Assembly (NCBI GenBank): GCA_017449075.1
Contig: JAFSKG010000030.1
Span: 1-44,212 of the forward strand
Reading direction: 5' to 3'
DNA: 44,212 bases
Origin: Lachnospiraceae bacterium
GTDB taxonomy: Bacteria; Bacillota; Clostridia; Lachnospirales; Lachnospiraceae
Shown: positions 33,087 through 41,383 of the stretch, one piece after another
Layout of the letters: each line of letters opens with the position of its first letter
Numbering within the stretch: the stretch's first letter is position 1
Made by a program: the position numbers and the translations under genes
The notes under the pieces: model-generated
Told to the model about the DNA's origin: nothing
Seen by the model: only the letters and a program-made list of their open reading frames with translations
The model's database searches: none

Positions 33087-34148
33087 TTATTTCAAAAATA
33101 ATTCTAATATTTGAACCGCATTCGTTGCTGCACCCTTTCTTATCTGGTCACCACAGCACCAAAGTGTTATACCATTTTCGAAAACTAGGTCTTGTCTTAT
33201 GCGACCAACCTCAACTATGTCTTTATCTGTAGTATTGAGTGGCATAGGATATAAATGATTTTTTTGGTCGTCAACTAGTTTTACTCCGTTTACATTTGAC
33301 AAAGCCTTTTTTACTTCATCAACTGTAAGTTTCTTTTCTAAATCAAGTGTAACTGATATGCTATGAGATCTCATGACTGGAACTCTTATGCAAGTACAAG
33401 TTACTTTGAGATCTGGTAAATGCATTATTTTTCTCGACTCATTTTGCATCTTCATTTCTTCTGTTGTGAAATCATTTTCAGTAAATGAGCCGATGCAAGG
33501 TATTAAATTATATGCGATTTGGTATTTAAAAGCATTTGACTCAAACTCTGGACTAGCTCCTTGTTCTGTATCACCCATAAGTTTAGTTATCCTATGGTTT
33601 GGAATTGCACTATGCTTTGCAAGATATTCAACCTGCTCATCAAGTGCCTTCATGCCACCAACTCCAGCACCACTTACAGCCTGGTAAGTTGATGCTATCA
33701 TACTTTTAATTTTTGAAACTTTATTTATACCATAGACAGCCATATCTGTTATTATAGTAGAACAATTTGGGTTAGCAATAATTCCTTTGTTGTTTCTCGC
33801 ATCTTCACCATTTATCTCTGGCACTACGAGTGGAACTTCAGGGTCCATCCTAAATGCTGATGAGTTATCTATAAATACTGCTCCAGCCTTCACAATTGCA
33901 GGTGCATAAAGCTTAGAAAACTCTGCTTCAACGGCACCTAAAACAAAATCCATACCATTAAAAGAATCATTAGTTGTCTCTTCTATAGTAAGTTCTTGAG
34001 CTTTACCAGCTATATTAACTTTAACTTTTTTACCTGCAGACTTTTTTGATGCAAGAAGTTTTAATTCGCAATCGATTTTTCTCTCTTCTATGCACTTTAT
34101 CATCTGCACACCTACGGCACCAGTGGCACCTAATATTGCTACTTTCAT
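33087..34148 (-). CDS. asd: Aspartate-semialdehyde dehydrogenase
   Basis: A 353-aa enzyme that reduces aspartyl phosphate to aspartate semialdehyde, the second step of the lysine/threonine/methionine pathway. NADP-binding loop GATGAVGVQM at residues 7-16, active-site Cys in NPNCSTI, SGAGVGG loop and catalytic His in RSHSISVT. GGAGG lies before the ATG at 34148; nine codons upstream in the same frame lie in a palindromic region and were rejected. It follows lysC across a gap that holds two palindromes. Confidence 0.96.
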   Translation of the reverse strand: MKVAILGATGAVGVQMIKCIEERKIDCELKLLASKKSAGKKVKVNIAGKAQELTIEETTNDSFNGMDFVLGAVEAEFSKLYAPAIVKAGAVFIDNSSAFRMDPEVPLVVPEINGEDARNNKGIIANPNCSTIITDMAVYGINKVSKIKSMIASTYQAVSGAGVGGMKALDEQVEYLAKHSAIPNHRITKLMGDTEQGASPEFESNAFKYQIAYNLIPCIGSFTENDFTTEEMKMQNESRKIMHLPDLKVTCTCIRVPVMRSHSISVTLDLEKKLTVDEVKKALSNVNGVKLVDDQKNHLYPMPLNTTDKDIVEVGRIRQDLVFENGITLWCCGDQIRKGAATNAVQILELFLK

Positions 34149-34164
34149 TATTTCCTCCTTTACT

Positions 34165-34218
34165 GCCGCTCGCATAGCTCGCGGCTACGAGTACGGGCGA
34201 GCTTCGCGAGCCCTATTT
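34165..34218. repeat. GC-rich palindromic repeats, paired copies E
   Basis: Two adjacent palindromes between asd and lysC: GCCGCTCGCATAGCTCGCGG (starting at 34165) and GGGCGAGCTTCGCGAGCCC (34195-34213). The second is the same family as copies A to D with a CGAG core. Confidence 0.8.
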
Positions 34219-34221
34219 TAC

Positions 34222-35544
34222 TTAGTTTATAAATTTTTTATATATACACTGGATGGATTTTTCGAAATCATCACCATCCACACCAACTATGATGCATATC
34301 TCGTCAGAACCTTGAGAAATAATTTTGATGTTGATATCATTTGCACCGAGCTCTGCAAAAATCTGTCCTGACATTCTCTTTTTATTTCTCATCCTACGGC
34401 CAACTACAGCTACAAGTGCGATGCCATCTATAACTTTTACTTCGTCACATTTCAAACCTTCTTTTAGTTCGTCAACTATCTCATAATAATATTTTTTCAT
34501 TTTCGCACTTGCCACAACTACATCTACACTATCAACCCCTGACGGACAAAACTCTACACTGATGCCATATTTTTCAAAGACTGACAGAATCTTTCTCATA
34601 AATCCAACTTCGCCAGACATATGATTCTTTATACAAGTTACTACAGAAAAATCTTTTTTACCAGTAATTCCTGTTATAGCATGTATTGCATTGTTGTCAT
34701 CTAAGTCATCAAATGATGCCAAAATCATAGTACCAGGGTTATCTGGTTCGTTTGTATTTCTTATATTGATTGGTATATTTTTTTCTTTTACAGGAAACAC
34801 GGCTTCATCATGCAATACATTTGCGCCCATATAACTCATCTCTCTAAGTTCACTATAAGTTATTGTGTCAATTCTTTGAGGATTTGAAACTATTCTTGGG
34901 TCGCATACCAGTATTCCTGATACATCTGTCCAATTTTCATATAGATCTGCATTTAAAAGATTTGCAAGAATAGAACCTGTGATATCTGATCCACCGCGAC
35001 TCATAACTTTAATTTTTCCATCTGGCATAGAGCCATAAAATCCTGGGAACACTATCTTTTTATTAGTATTTAAATATTTCTGCAATGCTTCATTTGTTTT
35101 TTCCATATTGATAATTTGATTGTAGTCGAATTTGAACACATCTTTTGCATCAACAAATTCAGCATTTAAATATTCGGCAAGCATTAGCGCAGTGAGGTAT
35201 TCTCCGCGAGACACAAGATAGTCAGTATCATTATCTACTGCAATATCATCTTTTATCTTCTTAAACTCTTTATCCAGGTCTATCTTAAGACCAAGAGCCT
35301 CTTTTATACTATAATATTTCTTTTCAATCAAAGAGAAAATGTCATTTACAGAAACTTTATATTTCACATGAGTGTGTGCTATGTAGAGAAGGTCTGTCAC
35401 CTTGTGGTCGTCCTTTCCTTCTTTTCCACACGCAGATGTAACTATAAACTTTCTTGCATCTTCTGCATTTACAATATTTTTTACTTTTTTAAATTGCTCG
35501 GCGTTGGCTACTGATGAGCCGCCGAATTTTACCACTTTTATCAT
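34222..35544 (-). CDS. lysC: Aspartate kinase
   Basis: A 440-aa aspartokinase, which phosphorylates aspartate as the first step of the pathway. The kinase core has KFGGSSVA (residues 5-12) and the TDV segment LYENWTDVSGI; the C-terminal third has tandem ACT-like regions (KHMSGEVGFMRKILSVFEKYG, GQIFAELGANDINIKIISQG) for amino-acid feedback. The ATG at 35544 has its AGGGG ribosome site inside a half copy of the GC-rich repeat. Upstream in-frame residues belong to that repeat and the end of hom, and were rejected. The gap to hom is ten bases. Confidence 0.96.
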   Translation of the reverse strand: MIKVVKFGGSSVANAEQFKKVKNIVNAEDARKFIVTSACGKEGKDDHKVTDLLYIAHTHVKYKVSVNDIFSLIEKKYYSIKEALGLKIDLDKEFKKIKDDIAVDNDTDYLVSRGEYLTALMLAEYLNAEFVDAKDVFKFDYNQIINMEKTNEALQKYLNTNKKIVFPGFYGSMPDGKIKVMSRGGSDITGSILANLLNADLYENWTDVSGILVCDPRIVSNPQRIDTITYSELREMSYMGANVLHDEAVFPVKEKNIPINIRNTNEPDNPGTMILASFDDLDDNNAIHAITGITGKKDFSVVTCIKNHMSGEVGFMRKILSVFEKYGISVEFCPSGVDSVDVVVASAKMKKYYYEIVDELKEGLKCDEVKVIDGIALVAVVGRRMRNKKRMSGQIFAELGANDINIKIISQGSDEICIIVGVDGDDFEKSIQCIYKKFIN

Positions 35545-35545
35545 A

Positions 35546-35557
35546 TACTCGCCCCTA
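35546..35557. repeat. Half copy of the GC-rich repeat between hom and lysC
   Basis: ACTCGCCCCTAC. It carries both the TAG stop of hom (35555-35557) and, on the minus strand, the AGGGG ribosome site of lysC. Confidence 0.6.
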
Positions 35558-36631
35558 CAAATCAAACTTCGCAATAAATTTAATTTTTGGATTCTTAAGT
35601 TCAGCAACTGTCATACCCTCTACAACCTTCGCCTCACCATCATCATATCTCACATAAAACTTTTCCTTAAAATCTTTATATTCAACGACGACCTTTTCTG
35701 TAGTGTAAATTGGAACTACTGCTTTTTGATCTATTCGCACAAGGTCTTGCACTACGGAGTGACCTGTTGGAAGACTTCCTGCGCCAGGCCCTATAAATAC
35801 TAATCTTCCTTCAGTCTTACAATATAACTCCACATAATTAAAATTTGATCCTACATTTGCGATGTAAGCTTTATCATCAAATAACTCTGGCATAACTAAA
35901 ATTAAATTATTATCTCTATCAAAAGTTGTTATGAGTTTTAGAACTAAATGATTTTTCTTAAAGTATGCCATGTCCTCTTTTGTTAGATATCTAATTCCAA
36001 ACTTCAAAACATTTTCCATTGAAAAAGATTTTCTTGTTGCGACATTTGCAGAAATAATTGTTTTATATAAAAGGTCATCTCCATCTATATCGCTTGATGG
36101 ATCTGCTTCAGCAAATCCTTTATCCTGAGTTTCTTTAAGCGCGACATCAAAATCTACATACCCATTTGTCATTTTATCAAGTATGTAATTTGTTGTTCCA
36201 TTAAATATCGCTTTAAAACCAGTGACATCATCCACAAATGAAACTCTCGATAAATTTTCTATCCAAGGTATGCCACCACCAACTGATGCTTCAAATAAAA
36301 AGTATACATCATTTTCATCTGACAAGTTCATGAGTTCATCATAGTGAGTCGCAACCAAAAGTTTGTTTGATGTGACAACATTTTTTCTTTTCTTCATCGC
36401 GCGACTCACATAGTCAAATGCTGGATCGCTACCACCCATACACTCAACTATAGTATCAATGCTATCATCATTTAATATAATATCAAAATCATCTACCATC
36501 TCTGGCAAATCCATTTTGCTACCTTTTCGCTTTAAAATTTTTGACACATTAATATAATCTAGGCCATTGTTCTTGACAATCTCATAAACGCCTTTCCCGA
36601 CTGTGCCAAAGCCTAAAATCGCTATGTTCAT
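35555..36631 (-). CDS. hom: Homoserine dehydrogenase, ACT-less
   Basis: A 358-aa NAD(P)-dependent enzyme that reduces aspartate semialdehyde to homoserine. NAD-binding loop GFGTVGKGV (7-15), substrate block FAEADPSSDIDGDDLLYK with the catalytic Lys. It is shorter than the common form (about 400-430) and lacks the C-terminal ACT domain, so threonine feedback on this enzyme may be absent. It starts the hom-lysC-asd set. Its TAG stop lies in a half copy of the GC-rich repeat. Confidence 0.95.
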   Translation of the reverse strand: MNIAILGFGTVGKGVYEIVKNNGLDYINVSKILKRKGSKMDLPEMVDDFDIILNDDSIDTIVECMGGSDPAFDYVSRAMKKRKNVVTSNKLLVATHYDELMNLSDENDVYFLFEASVGGGIPWIENLSRVSFVDDVTGFKAIFNGTTNYILDKMTNGYVDFDVALKETQDKGFAEADPSSDIDGDDLLYKTIISANVATRKSFSMENVLKFGIRYLTKEDMAYFKKNHLVLKLITTFDRDNNLILVMPELFDDKAYIANVGSNFNYVELYCKTEGRLVFIGPGAGSLPTGHSVVQDLVRIDQKAVVPIYTTEKVVVEYKDFKEKFYVRYDDGEAKVVEGMTVAELKNPKIKFIAKFDL

Positions 36632-36654
36632 ACTTACTCCTTTTGTAACATTAT

Positions 36655-36705
36655 ATTATAGCATAAAAAAAGCATATATACTATATCGCAATTATATGCT
36701 AAAAT
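36655..36705. promoter_or_regulatory. Divergent extended -10 promoters of hom and thrC
   Basis: The 7-bp inverted repeat TAGCATA (36659-36665) / TATGCTA (36695-36701) is made of two facing extended -10 elements. The minus one is TATGC-TATAAT (36655-36660 hexamer), the plus one TATGC-TAAAAT (36700-36705). No strong -35 is seen. For thrC the start site would fall about three bases before the ATG. Confidence 0.45.
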
Positions 36706-36714
36706 AAGGTTATT

Positions 36715-38199
36715 ATGAAACTATATTCTACAAGAAATTTAAGTGAAATCAAAAATCCAAAAGACGCCATCATAAAAGGTCTATCCGACGACGGCGGTCT
36801 ATACTGTCCAAAATACGAAGACATAGTAGCACACAAGTTTGATATAGAAAAGCAACTTTCAAATGATTATAAAGCAACTGCCAAACTTGTCTTCAGTATC
36901 TTCCTCGACGACTTTACAGGTGCAGAAATCGAAAACTGCATAAACTTAGCATACAACAAAAATAATTTTGACGAAGGCAACGTTGCACCAGTAAGTAAAA
37001 TAGGTGACAACTTTTTAATGGAACTCTACCACGGACCTACTTCAGCATTTAAAGATGTCGCTCTCACTATCCTTCCACAATTTTTAACAACAGCATATAA
37101 AAGTAAAGGTGAGAATAAAAAAGTTTATATATTAACAGCCACATCAGGTGACACAGGCAAGGCTGCTCTCTCTGGATTTAAAGATGTAGAAAATACAATC
37201 ATCACAGTTTTTTATCCAACTGATGGTGTATCAAATATTCAAAAACTTCAAATGCAAACTTCAGAGGGAAAAAACGTTTCTGTGATTGCATTAAGGGGCG
37301 ACTTTGATGACTGTCAAAGACTAGTAAAAGAAATTTATACAGATAGTGAAATCAAAAATCTTTGCGAAGAAAATAATGTTGTTTTATCAAGTGCTAACTC
37401 AATTAATATTGGTCGACTTGTGCCACAGATAGTTTATTACATACAAACATATATTGATTTAGTAAATGCTAATAATATAAAGCTAGGTGACAAAATTAAT
37501 TTTGTAGTTCCAACAGGTAACTTTGGTGATATACTTGCCGGCTTCATTGCAAAACTTCTTGGAACACCAATCAATAAACTTATCTGTGCAAGCAATGACA
37601 ACAACATTCTAACTGATTTTATAAATACTGGCATATATAATAAAAAAAGAGAACTCTATAAAACCATCTCTCCATCAATGGATATACTTGTGTCAAGTAA
37701 CCTTGAAAGACTTTTATTTTTACTATCTGGAAATGATGCTAACTTCGTAAATGGTCTTATGAACTCACTAAATAAAACCGGTGAATATAAAATCGATGAA
37801 AGTTTACTAAATAAAATTAAAGAGCACTTTGTAGCTTATTATGCAACACAAGACGAGTGTAAGCAAACTATAAAAGACGCATTTAAAAATGACAAGCGAA
37901 TCATAGATACTCACACAGCCGTAGCCTATGCCTGCCTAAAGAAATATGGGCATTATGAACCTTCTGTGGTTCTCTCAACTGCTAGCCCATACAAATTCGC
38001 TCGTGATGTACTCAAATGCATTTGTGACATCGATATTGACACACTTGACGATTTCGCATGCCTTGATAAATTAAATGAATTGACAGGCGAGTCAATGCCA
38101 AAGAATTTAGCTGCACTTAAGACTAAAGAAAAAAGATTTGATACAACTCTCAGTTATGAAGAAAGTAAAAAGTTTGTTATAAGTAATATAAAAAAATAA
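36715..38199 (+). CDS. thrC: Threonine synthase
   Basis: A 494-aa PLP enzyme that converts phosphohomoserine to threonine. The PLP Lys lies in GPTSAFKDVALTILPQF and the phosphate-binding loop is VPTGNFGDILAG. The length is that of the long (yeast/E. coli-type) class. It is divergent from hom with 83 bases between. AAGG precedes the ATG, though it overlaps the predicted -10 box. No terminator is visible after the stop before the hydG promoter. Confidence 0.96.
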   Translation: MKLYSTRNLSEIKNPKDAIIKGLSDDGGLYCPKYEDIVAHKFDIEKQLSNDYKATAKLVFSIFLDDFTGAEIENCINLAYNKNNFDEGNVAPVSKIGDNFLMELYHGPTSAFKDVALTILPQFLTTAYKSKGENKKVYILTATSGDTGKAALSGFKDVENTIITVFYPTDGVSNIQKLQMQTSEGKNVSVIALRGDFDDCQRLVKEIYTDSEIKNLCEENNVVLSSANSINIGRLVPQIVYYIQTYIDLVNANNIKLGDKINFVVPTGNFGDILAGFIAKLLGTPINKLICASNDNNILTDFINTGIYNKKRELYKTISPSMDILVSSNLERLLFLLSGNDANFVNGLMNSLNKTGEYKIDESLLNKIKEHFVAYYATQDECKQTIKDAFKNDKRIIDTHTAVAYACLKKYGHYEPSVVLSTASPYKFARDVLKCICDIDIDTLDDFACLDKLNELTGESMPKNLAALKTKEKRFDTTLSYEESKKFVISNIKK

Positions 38200-38253
38200 T
38201 ATACATTTTACAAATTTGTCGTACATTTAATAAAATTGCTTAAAAAAATTTTC

Positions 38254-38281
38254 TTGAAAAGTTTAAAAATTTTGATATAAT
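38254..38281 (+). promoter_or_regulatory. Promoter of hydG
   Basis: -35 TTGAAA (38254-38259), 16-bp spacer, consensus -10 TATAAT (38276-38281). The expected start is about 38288, which gives a leader of about 160 nt. Confidence 0.7.
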
Positions 38282-38287
38282 AATATA

Positions 38288-38426
38288 TAATAAAATCGTT
38301 ACTCTGATTCCGAAGAACATTCTAAGGGAAAAGGTACAAATTATTTAGCTAAAATTTATTCTATATACTGTTATTAGTATATCTTTTTTATAATTTGTTA
38401 CCTCCCAAAGGTAACTTTTTTATTTT
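38288..38426 (+). ncRNA. hydG leader: candidate riboswitch or attenuator
   Basis: Three mutually exclusive pairings can be drawn. (1) GTTAC (38298-38302) with GTAC (38334-38337), closing a small domain with UUCC-(GA)-AGA-[ACAU]-UCU-(AA)-GGGAA. (2) An antiterminator: GGTACAAATTAT (38333-38344) with ATAATTT-GTTACC (38390-38402), 12 bp with one bulge. (3) A terminator, GTTACCT (38397-38403) with AGGTAAC (38409-38415), then U6AU4. A hairpin ATATACT..AGTATAT also lies between. Closing domain 1 would free the terminator, as in an OFF switch. It does not match glycine, TPP, SAM, T-box or other classes I know by sequence. Confidence 0.6.
38397..38426 (+). terminator. Intrinsic terminator in the hydG leader
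   Basis: A 7-bp stem, GTTACCT with AGGTAAC, 5-nt loop, followed by TTTTTTATTTT. It lies 22 bases before the hydG start, so it controls hydG and is not a thrC terminator only. Confidence 0.85.
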
Positions 38427-38448
38427 AAGAAAAACCAGGGAGGGAAAT

Positions 38449-39864
38449 ATGTATAATCCAAAATCGTTAAAAGCTGAAGAATTTATTTCAGACGAAGAAA
38501 TTAAAGAGACACTAGAATATGCTGAAAAAAACAAAAATAATTTATCACTAGTAGATGAGATACTTGAAAAAGCAAAACTAAGAAAAGGGCTTAGCCACAG
38601 AGATGCATCTGTACTACTTGCATGTGAAGATAAAGAAAAAGTAAAACTAATGTATGACCTAGCCGAGCAAATTAAAAAAGATTTTTACGGCAATAGAATA
38701 GTTATGTTTGCACCGCTTTATCTTTCAAACTACTGTGTAAATGGTTGTCTCTACTGTCCATATCATTTAAAAAACAAAAACATTCCAAGAAAGAAATTAA
38801 CTCAAGAGGAAATTAAAAAAGAAGTTATTGCACTACAAGATATGGGACACAAACGACTTGCTATAGAATCTGGGGAAGACCCTGTCAATAATCCTATTGA
38901 ATATATTTTAGAATCTATAAAAACCATTTATTCTATCAAACATAAAAATGGCGCTATTCGCCGTGTCAATGTAAATATCGCTGCAACAACTGTTGAGAAT
39001 TACAAGAAACTTAAAGAAGTTGGCATTGGTACTTATATTTTATTCCAAGAAACTTATGACAAAAAAGCTTATGAATATCTACATCCAACTGGTCCAAAGC
39101 ATGACTATAATTATCACACTGAAGCAATGGATAGAGCAATGGAAGGTGGCATTGATGATGTAGGTATTGGTGTTTTATTTGGACTTGATAAATATAAATA
39201 TGAGTTTGCTGGACTTTTAATGCATGCAGAGCATCTTGAAGCAGTTCATGGAGTTGGTCCTCATACTATTTCTGTGCCAAGAGTTAAACCTGCAGATGAT
39301 ATAGATCCAAACGATTTTGACAATTCACTAAGCGATGAAACGTTTTGTAAAATTGCAGCGCTCATAAGAATTGCTGTGCCATATACTGGCATGATAATAT
39401 CAACTCGTGAAACTCCAGAAGTTCGTGAAAAAATCATAAGACTTGGTGTAAGTCAAATCAGCGGTGGTTCAAGAACATCTGTCGGCGGATATACAGAAGA
39501 AGAAAGACCACATGACACAGAACAATTTGATGTTTCAGATAATAGAACTTTAGATGAAGTTGTAAACTGGTTAATGAAAGCTGGTTATATACCATCATTT
39601 TGCACAGCTTGTTATAGACAAGGAAGAACAGGTGACAGATTTATGTCATTATGTAAATCTGGACAAATTCAAAACTGCTGTCACCCAAATGCACTTATGA
39701 CATTAAAAGAATATCTTATAGATTATGCAAGTGCAGACACAAGAAAAATTGGAGAAGCTCTTATAGAAAAAGAAATTGACAATATTGGCAAACCAGAACT
39801 TCGTCCAAAAGTTAGAGAAGAACTTAAAAAAATTGAAAACGGAACTAGAGATTTATACTTTTAA
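38449..39864 (+). CDS. hydG: [FeFe]-hydrogenase maturase HydG (radical SAM tyrosine lyase)
   Basis: A 471-aa radical SAM enzyme that cleaves tyrosine to p-cresol, CO and cyanide and builds the Fe(CO)(CN) unit for the hydrogenase H-cluster. The N-terminal cluster motif is YCVNGCLYCPYH (CX3CX2C). The C-terminal auxiliary cluster motif is CTACYRQGRTGDRF then KSGQIQNCC (CX2CX22C), which separates HydG from ThiH. AGGGAGGG precedes the ATG at 38449; the upstream in-frame residues lie in the terminator region. HydE and HydF are not in the window. Confidence 0.95.
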   Translation: MYNPKSLKAEEFISDEEIKETLEYAEKNKNNLSLVDEILEKAKLRKGLSHRDASVLLACEDKEKVKLMYDLAEQIKKDFYGNRIVMFAPLYLSNYCVNGCLYCPYHLKNKNIPRKKLTQEEIKKEVIALQDMGHKRLAIESGEDPVNNPIEYILESIKTIYSIKHKNGAIRRVNVNIAATTVENYKKLKEVGIGTYILFQETYDKKAYEYLHPTGPKHDYNYHTEAMDRAMEGGIDDVGIGVLFGLDKYKYEFAGLLMHAEHLEAVHGVGPHTISVPRVKPADDIDPNDFDNSLSDETFCKIAALIRIAVPYTGMIISTRETPEVREKIIRLGVSQISGGSRTSVGGYTEEERPHDTEQFDVSDNRTLDEVVNWLMKAGYIPSFCTACYRQGRTGDRFMSLCKSGQIQNCCHPNALMTLKEYLIDYASADTRKIGEALIEKEIDNIGKPELRPKVREELKKIENGTRDLYF

Positions 39865-40488
39865 AATTGAAGCCCCAAACTCAAATGCATTTTTTAAATC
39901 AAATGGAAATTGATTAGCATTAACTTCTTTCTTATGTTCTTCATTAAAAGAAGCCATATTATATTTGCTATAATCATTTACTTGTAAAGTATCAAATGCT
40001 CCTATTATTTTCATCTCGCCATTTAAGTTGTGTAATAACCCTAAATCATTTTTGATTTTTTCAGCGTAAAGCTTTTCATAAACATCTTTTGGTGCATTCA
40101 TGGTTAGAATTACACCAACATTTATTTTTTTGTCATTATAATTGTGATAATCGTCATAAGAAAGTGTCACAAAATGAACTCTCTCCATCAGTGCTTGTAT
40201 TTGGCTTGTAATGTGACCTTGATAAATTGGCGAACCAATAATAAGTGCATCTGATTCAAATATTTTATCAATGATTGGCGACAAATCATCTTTCCAAAAA
40301 CAATGATTTCTTCTTCCATCTTTCAATTTACAGGCAAGGCAACTCCTACACCCTGTAAAATTTAAATCATACAAATCGAAATACTCTACTTCATAACCTT
40401 TTGATTCAGCTCCTTCTTTTGCAGATCTAAGCATTTTTGCAGTGTTATTTTTTTTTCTTGGACTACCATTTAAAATTATTATTTTCAT
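39853..40488 (-). CDS. NADPH-dependent FMN reductase-like protein
   Basis: A 211-aa flavodoxin-fold protein: phosphate loop LNGSPRKKNNTAKML, FTGCRSCLACKLKDGRRNHC Cys segment, and GSPIYQGHITSQIQALMERV. It is likely a flavin-dependent reductase or iron-sulfur flavoprotein-like enzyme. Its stop overlaps by 12 bases the 3' end of convergent hydG. It is one of three paralogue-like proteins in the window (with 23187-23816 and 40851-41366). Confidence 0.85.
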   Translation of the reverse strand: MKIIILNGSPRKKNNTAKMLRSAKEGAESKGYEVEYFDLYDLNFTGCRSCLACKLKDGRRNHCFWKDDLSPIIDKIFESDALIIGSPIYQGHITSQIQALMERVHFVTLSYDDYHNYNDKKINVGVILTMNAPKDVYEKLYAEKIKNDLGLLHNLNGEMKIIGAFDTLQVNDYSKYNMASFNEEHKKEVNANQFPFDLKNAFEFGASILKV

Positions 40489-40573
40489 TATAATGTCCTC
40501 TTATTATTTCTTATTTTTTCCATCATTTCAAAATCACCGTGTTCAATTTCATCCTAATGCATAAAAACTCCTA

Positions 40574-40750
40574 CTAAATATATTTTACAAATTCACTGAT
40601 GTCATTTCTTTTGAAATGCCAAGGATTAGGTTTTGATTTTTCATTTAGACATCCAAGTCCAAGCATCATATCAATTTTTTCTTTTTCTATTTGTTTACTG
40701 CTAAAAAATCTCTCCGAATACCTATTTTTTGCTAATTCTAAAAAACTCAT
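40574..40750 (-). pseudogene. Nitroreductase with internal deletion
   Basis: A 58-aa remnant. The start MSFLELAKNRYSERFFSSKQ.. is the normal N-terminus of a nitroreductase-family protein, and the end KSKPNPWHFKRNDISEFVKYI is the normal C-terminus. The central 110-130 residues with the FMN-binding region are missing, and the join is in frame (near residue 29). AAAGGAG precedes the ATG. Such a product cannot bind FMN. Confidence 0.75.
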
Positions 40751-40807
40751 ATAAACTCCTTTCTTTTTCACTATATATTATACCACAAATTTCTATTTTT
40801 AACGTAT

Positions 40808-40838
40808 AAAAAAAACAGCCACTTGGCTGTTCTTTTTT
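40808..40838. terminator. Bidirectional intrinsic terminator
   Basis: AACAGCC (40814-40820), loop ACTT, GGCTGTT (40825-40831), with an A run on the left and CTTTTTTT on the right. It would end the flavin reductase transcript on the minus strand and any plus-strand transcript. Confidence 0.85.
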
Positions 40839-40850
40839 TCATTGCTTTAG

Positions 40851-41366
40851 TTATTTTATGCTACTACCAAATTCTATCATCAACTTTTTATTATCATCTG
40901 TTTTTTGTTCTACACCATTTATACATTTCATTCCCATATCAGTAGCATTTGAATAAGCAACTATATGTTTATATGTTTCCACAATTCCACTATAAACATC
41001 TGGTGAATAAGAACTTAATATCAATGAATATTTCTTTGCTGGCATTGTACCTTTAGCATAAAATCTGCTTATGACATTTTGAAGTTGACCAGTAAAATTA
41101 AAATAATGTACGGCTGAAGCAAGCACAATCATATCAGCAGACATTAATTTAGTCTCTACATCTTTCATATCATCTTTTTGTACACACTCACCATTACCCT
41201 TAGTATGACAATATTCACAAGAAAGACATGGTGCTATTTTCATATTCCCTACATTAAGTATCTCCACTGAATGTCCTGCTTTTTCTGCTCCTTCCTTAAA
41301 TCCTTCAACTAAAAACTGTGTATTGCCACTTTTTCTTGGGCTTCCTTGTAATACAACTATTTTCAT
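40851..41366 (-). CDS. Flavodoxin-family NAD(P)H-dependent oxidoreductase
   Basis: A 171-aa flavodoxin-fold protein. Phosphate loop LQGSPRKSGNTQFL, Cys segment APCLSCEYCHTKGNGEC, and LASAVHYFNFTGQLQNVISR in place of the usual GSPVY segment. GGGGGAG lies nine bases before the ATG at 41366. It is followed by the terminator at 40808-40838. Confidence 0.85.
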   Translation of the reverse strand: MKIVVLQGSPRKSGNTQFLVEGFKEGAEKAGHSVEILNVGNMKIAPCLSCEYCHTKGNGECVQKDDMKDVETKLMSADMIVLASAVHYFNFTGQLQNVISRFYAKGTMPAKKYSLILSSYSPDVYSGIVETYKHIVAYSNATDMGMKCINGVEQKTDDNKKLMIEFGSSIK

Positions 41367-41383
41367 TTTATATAACTCCCCCA

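Noticed and set aside
38298-38337. Glycine riboswitch suggested by CCGAAG and GGGAAAAGG
   Set aside because: Spacing and stems of glycine aptamers are not present; there is no second aptamer, and the gene downstream is unrelated to glycine metabolism.
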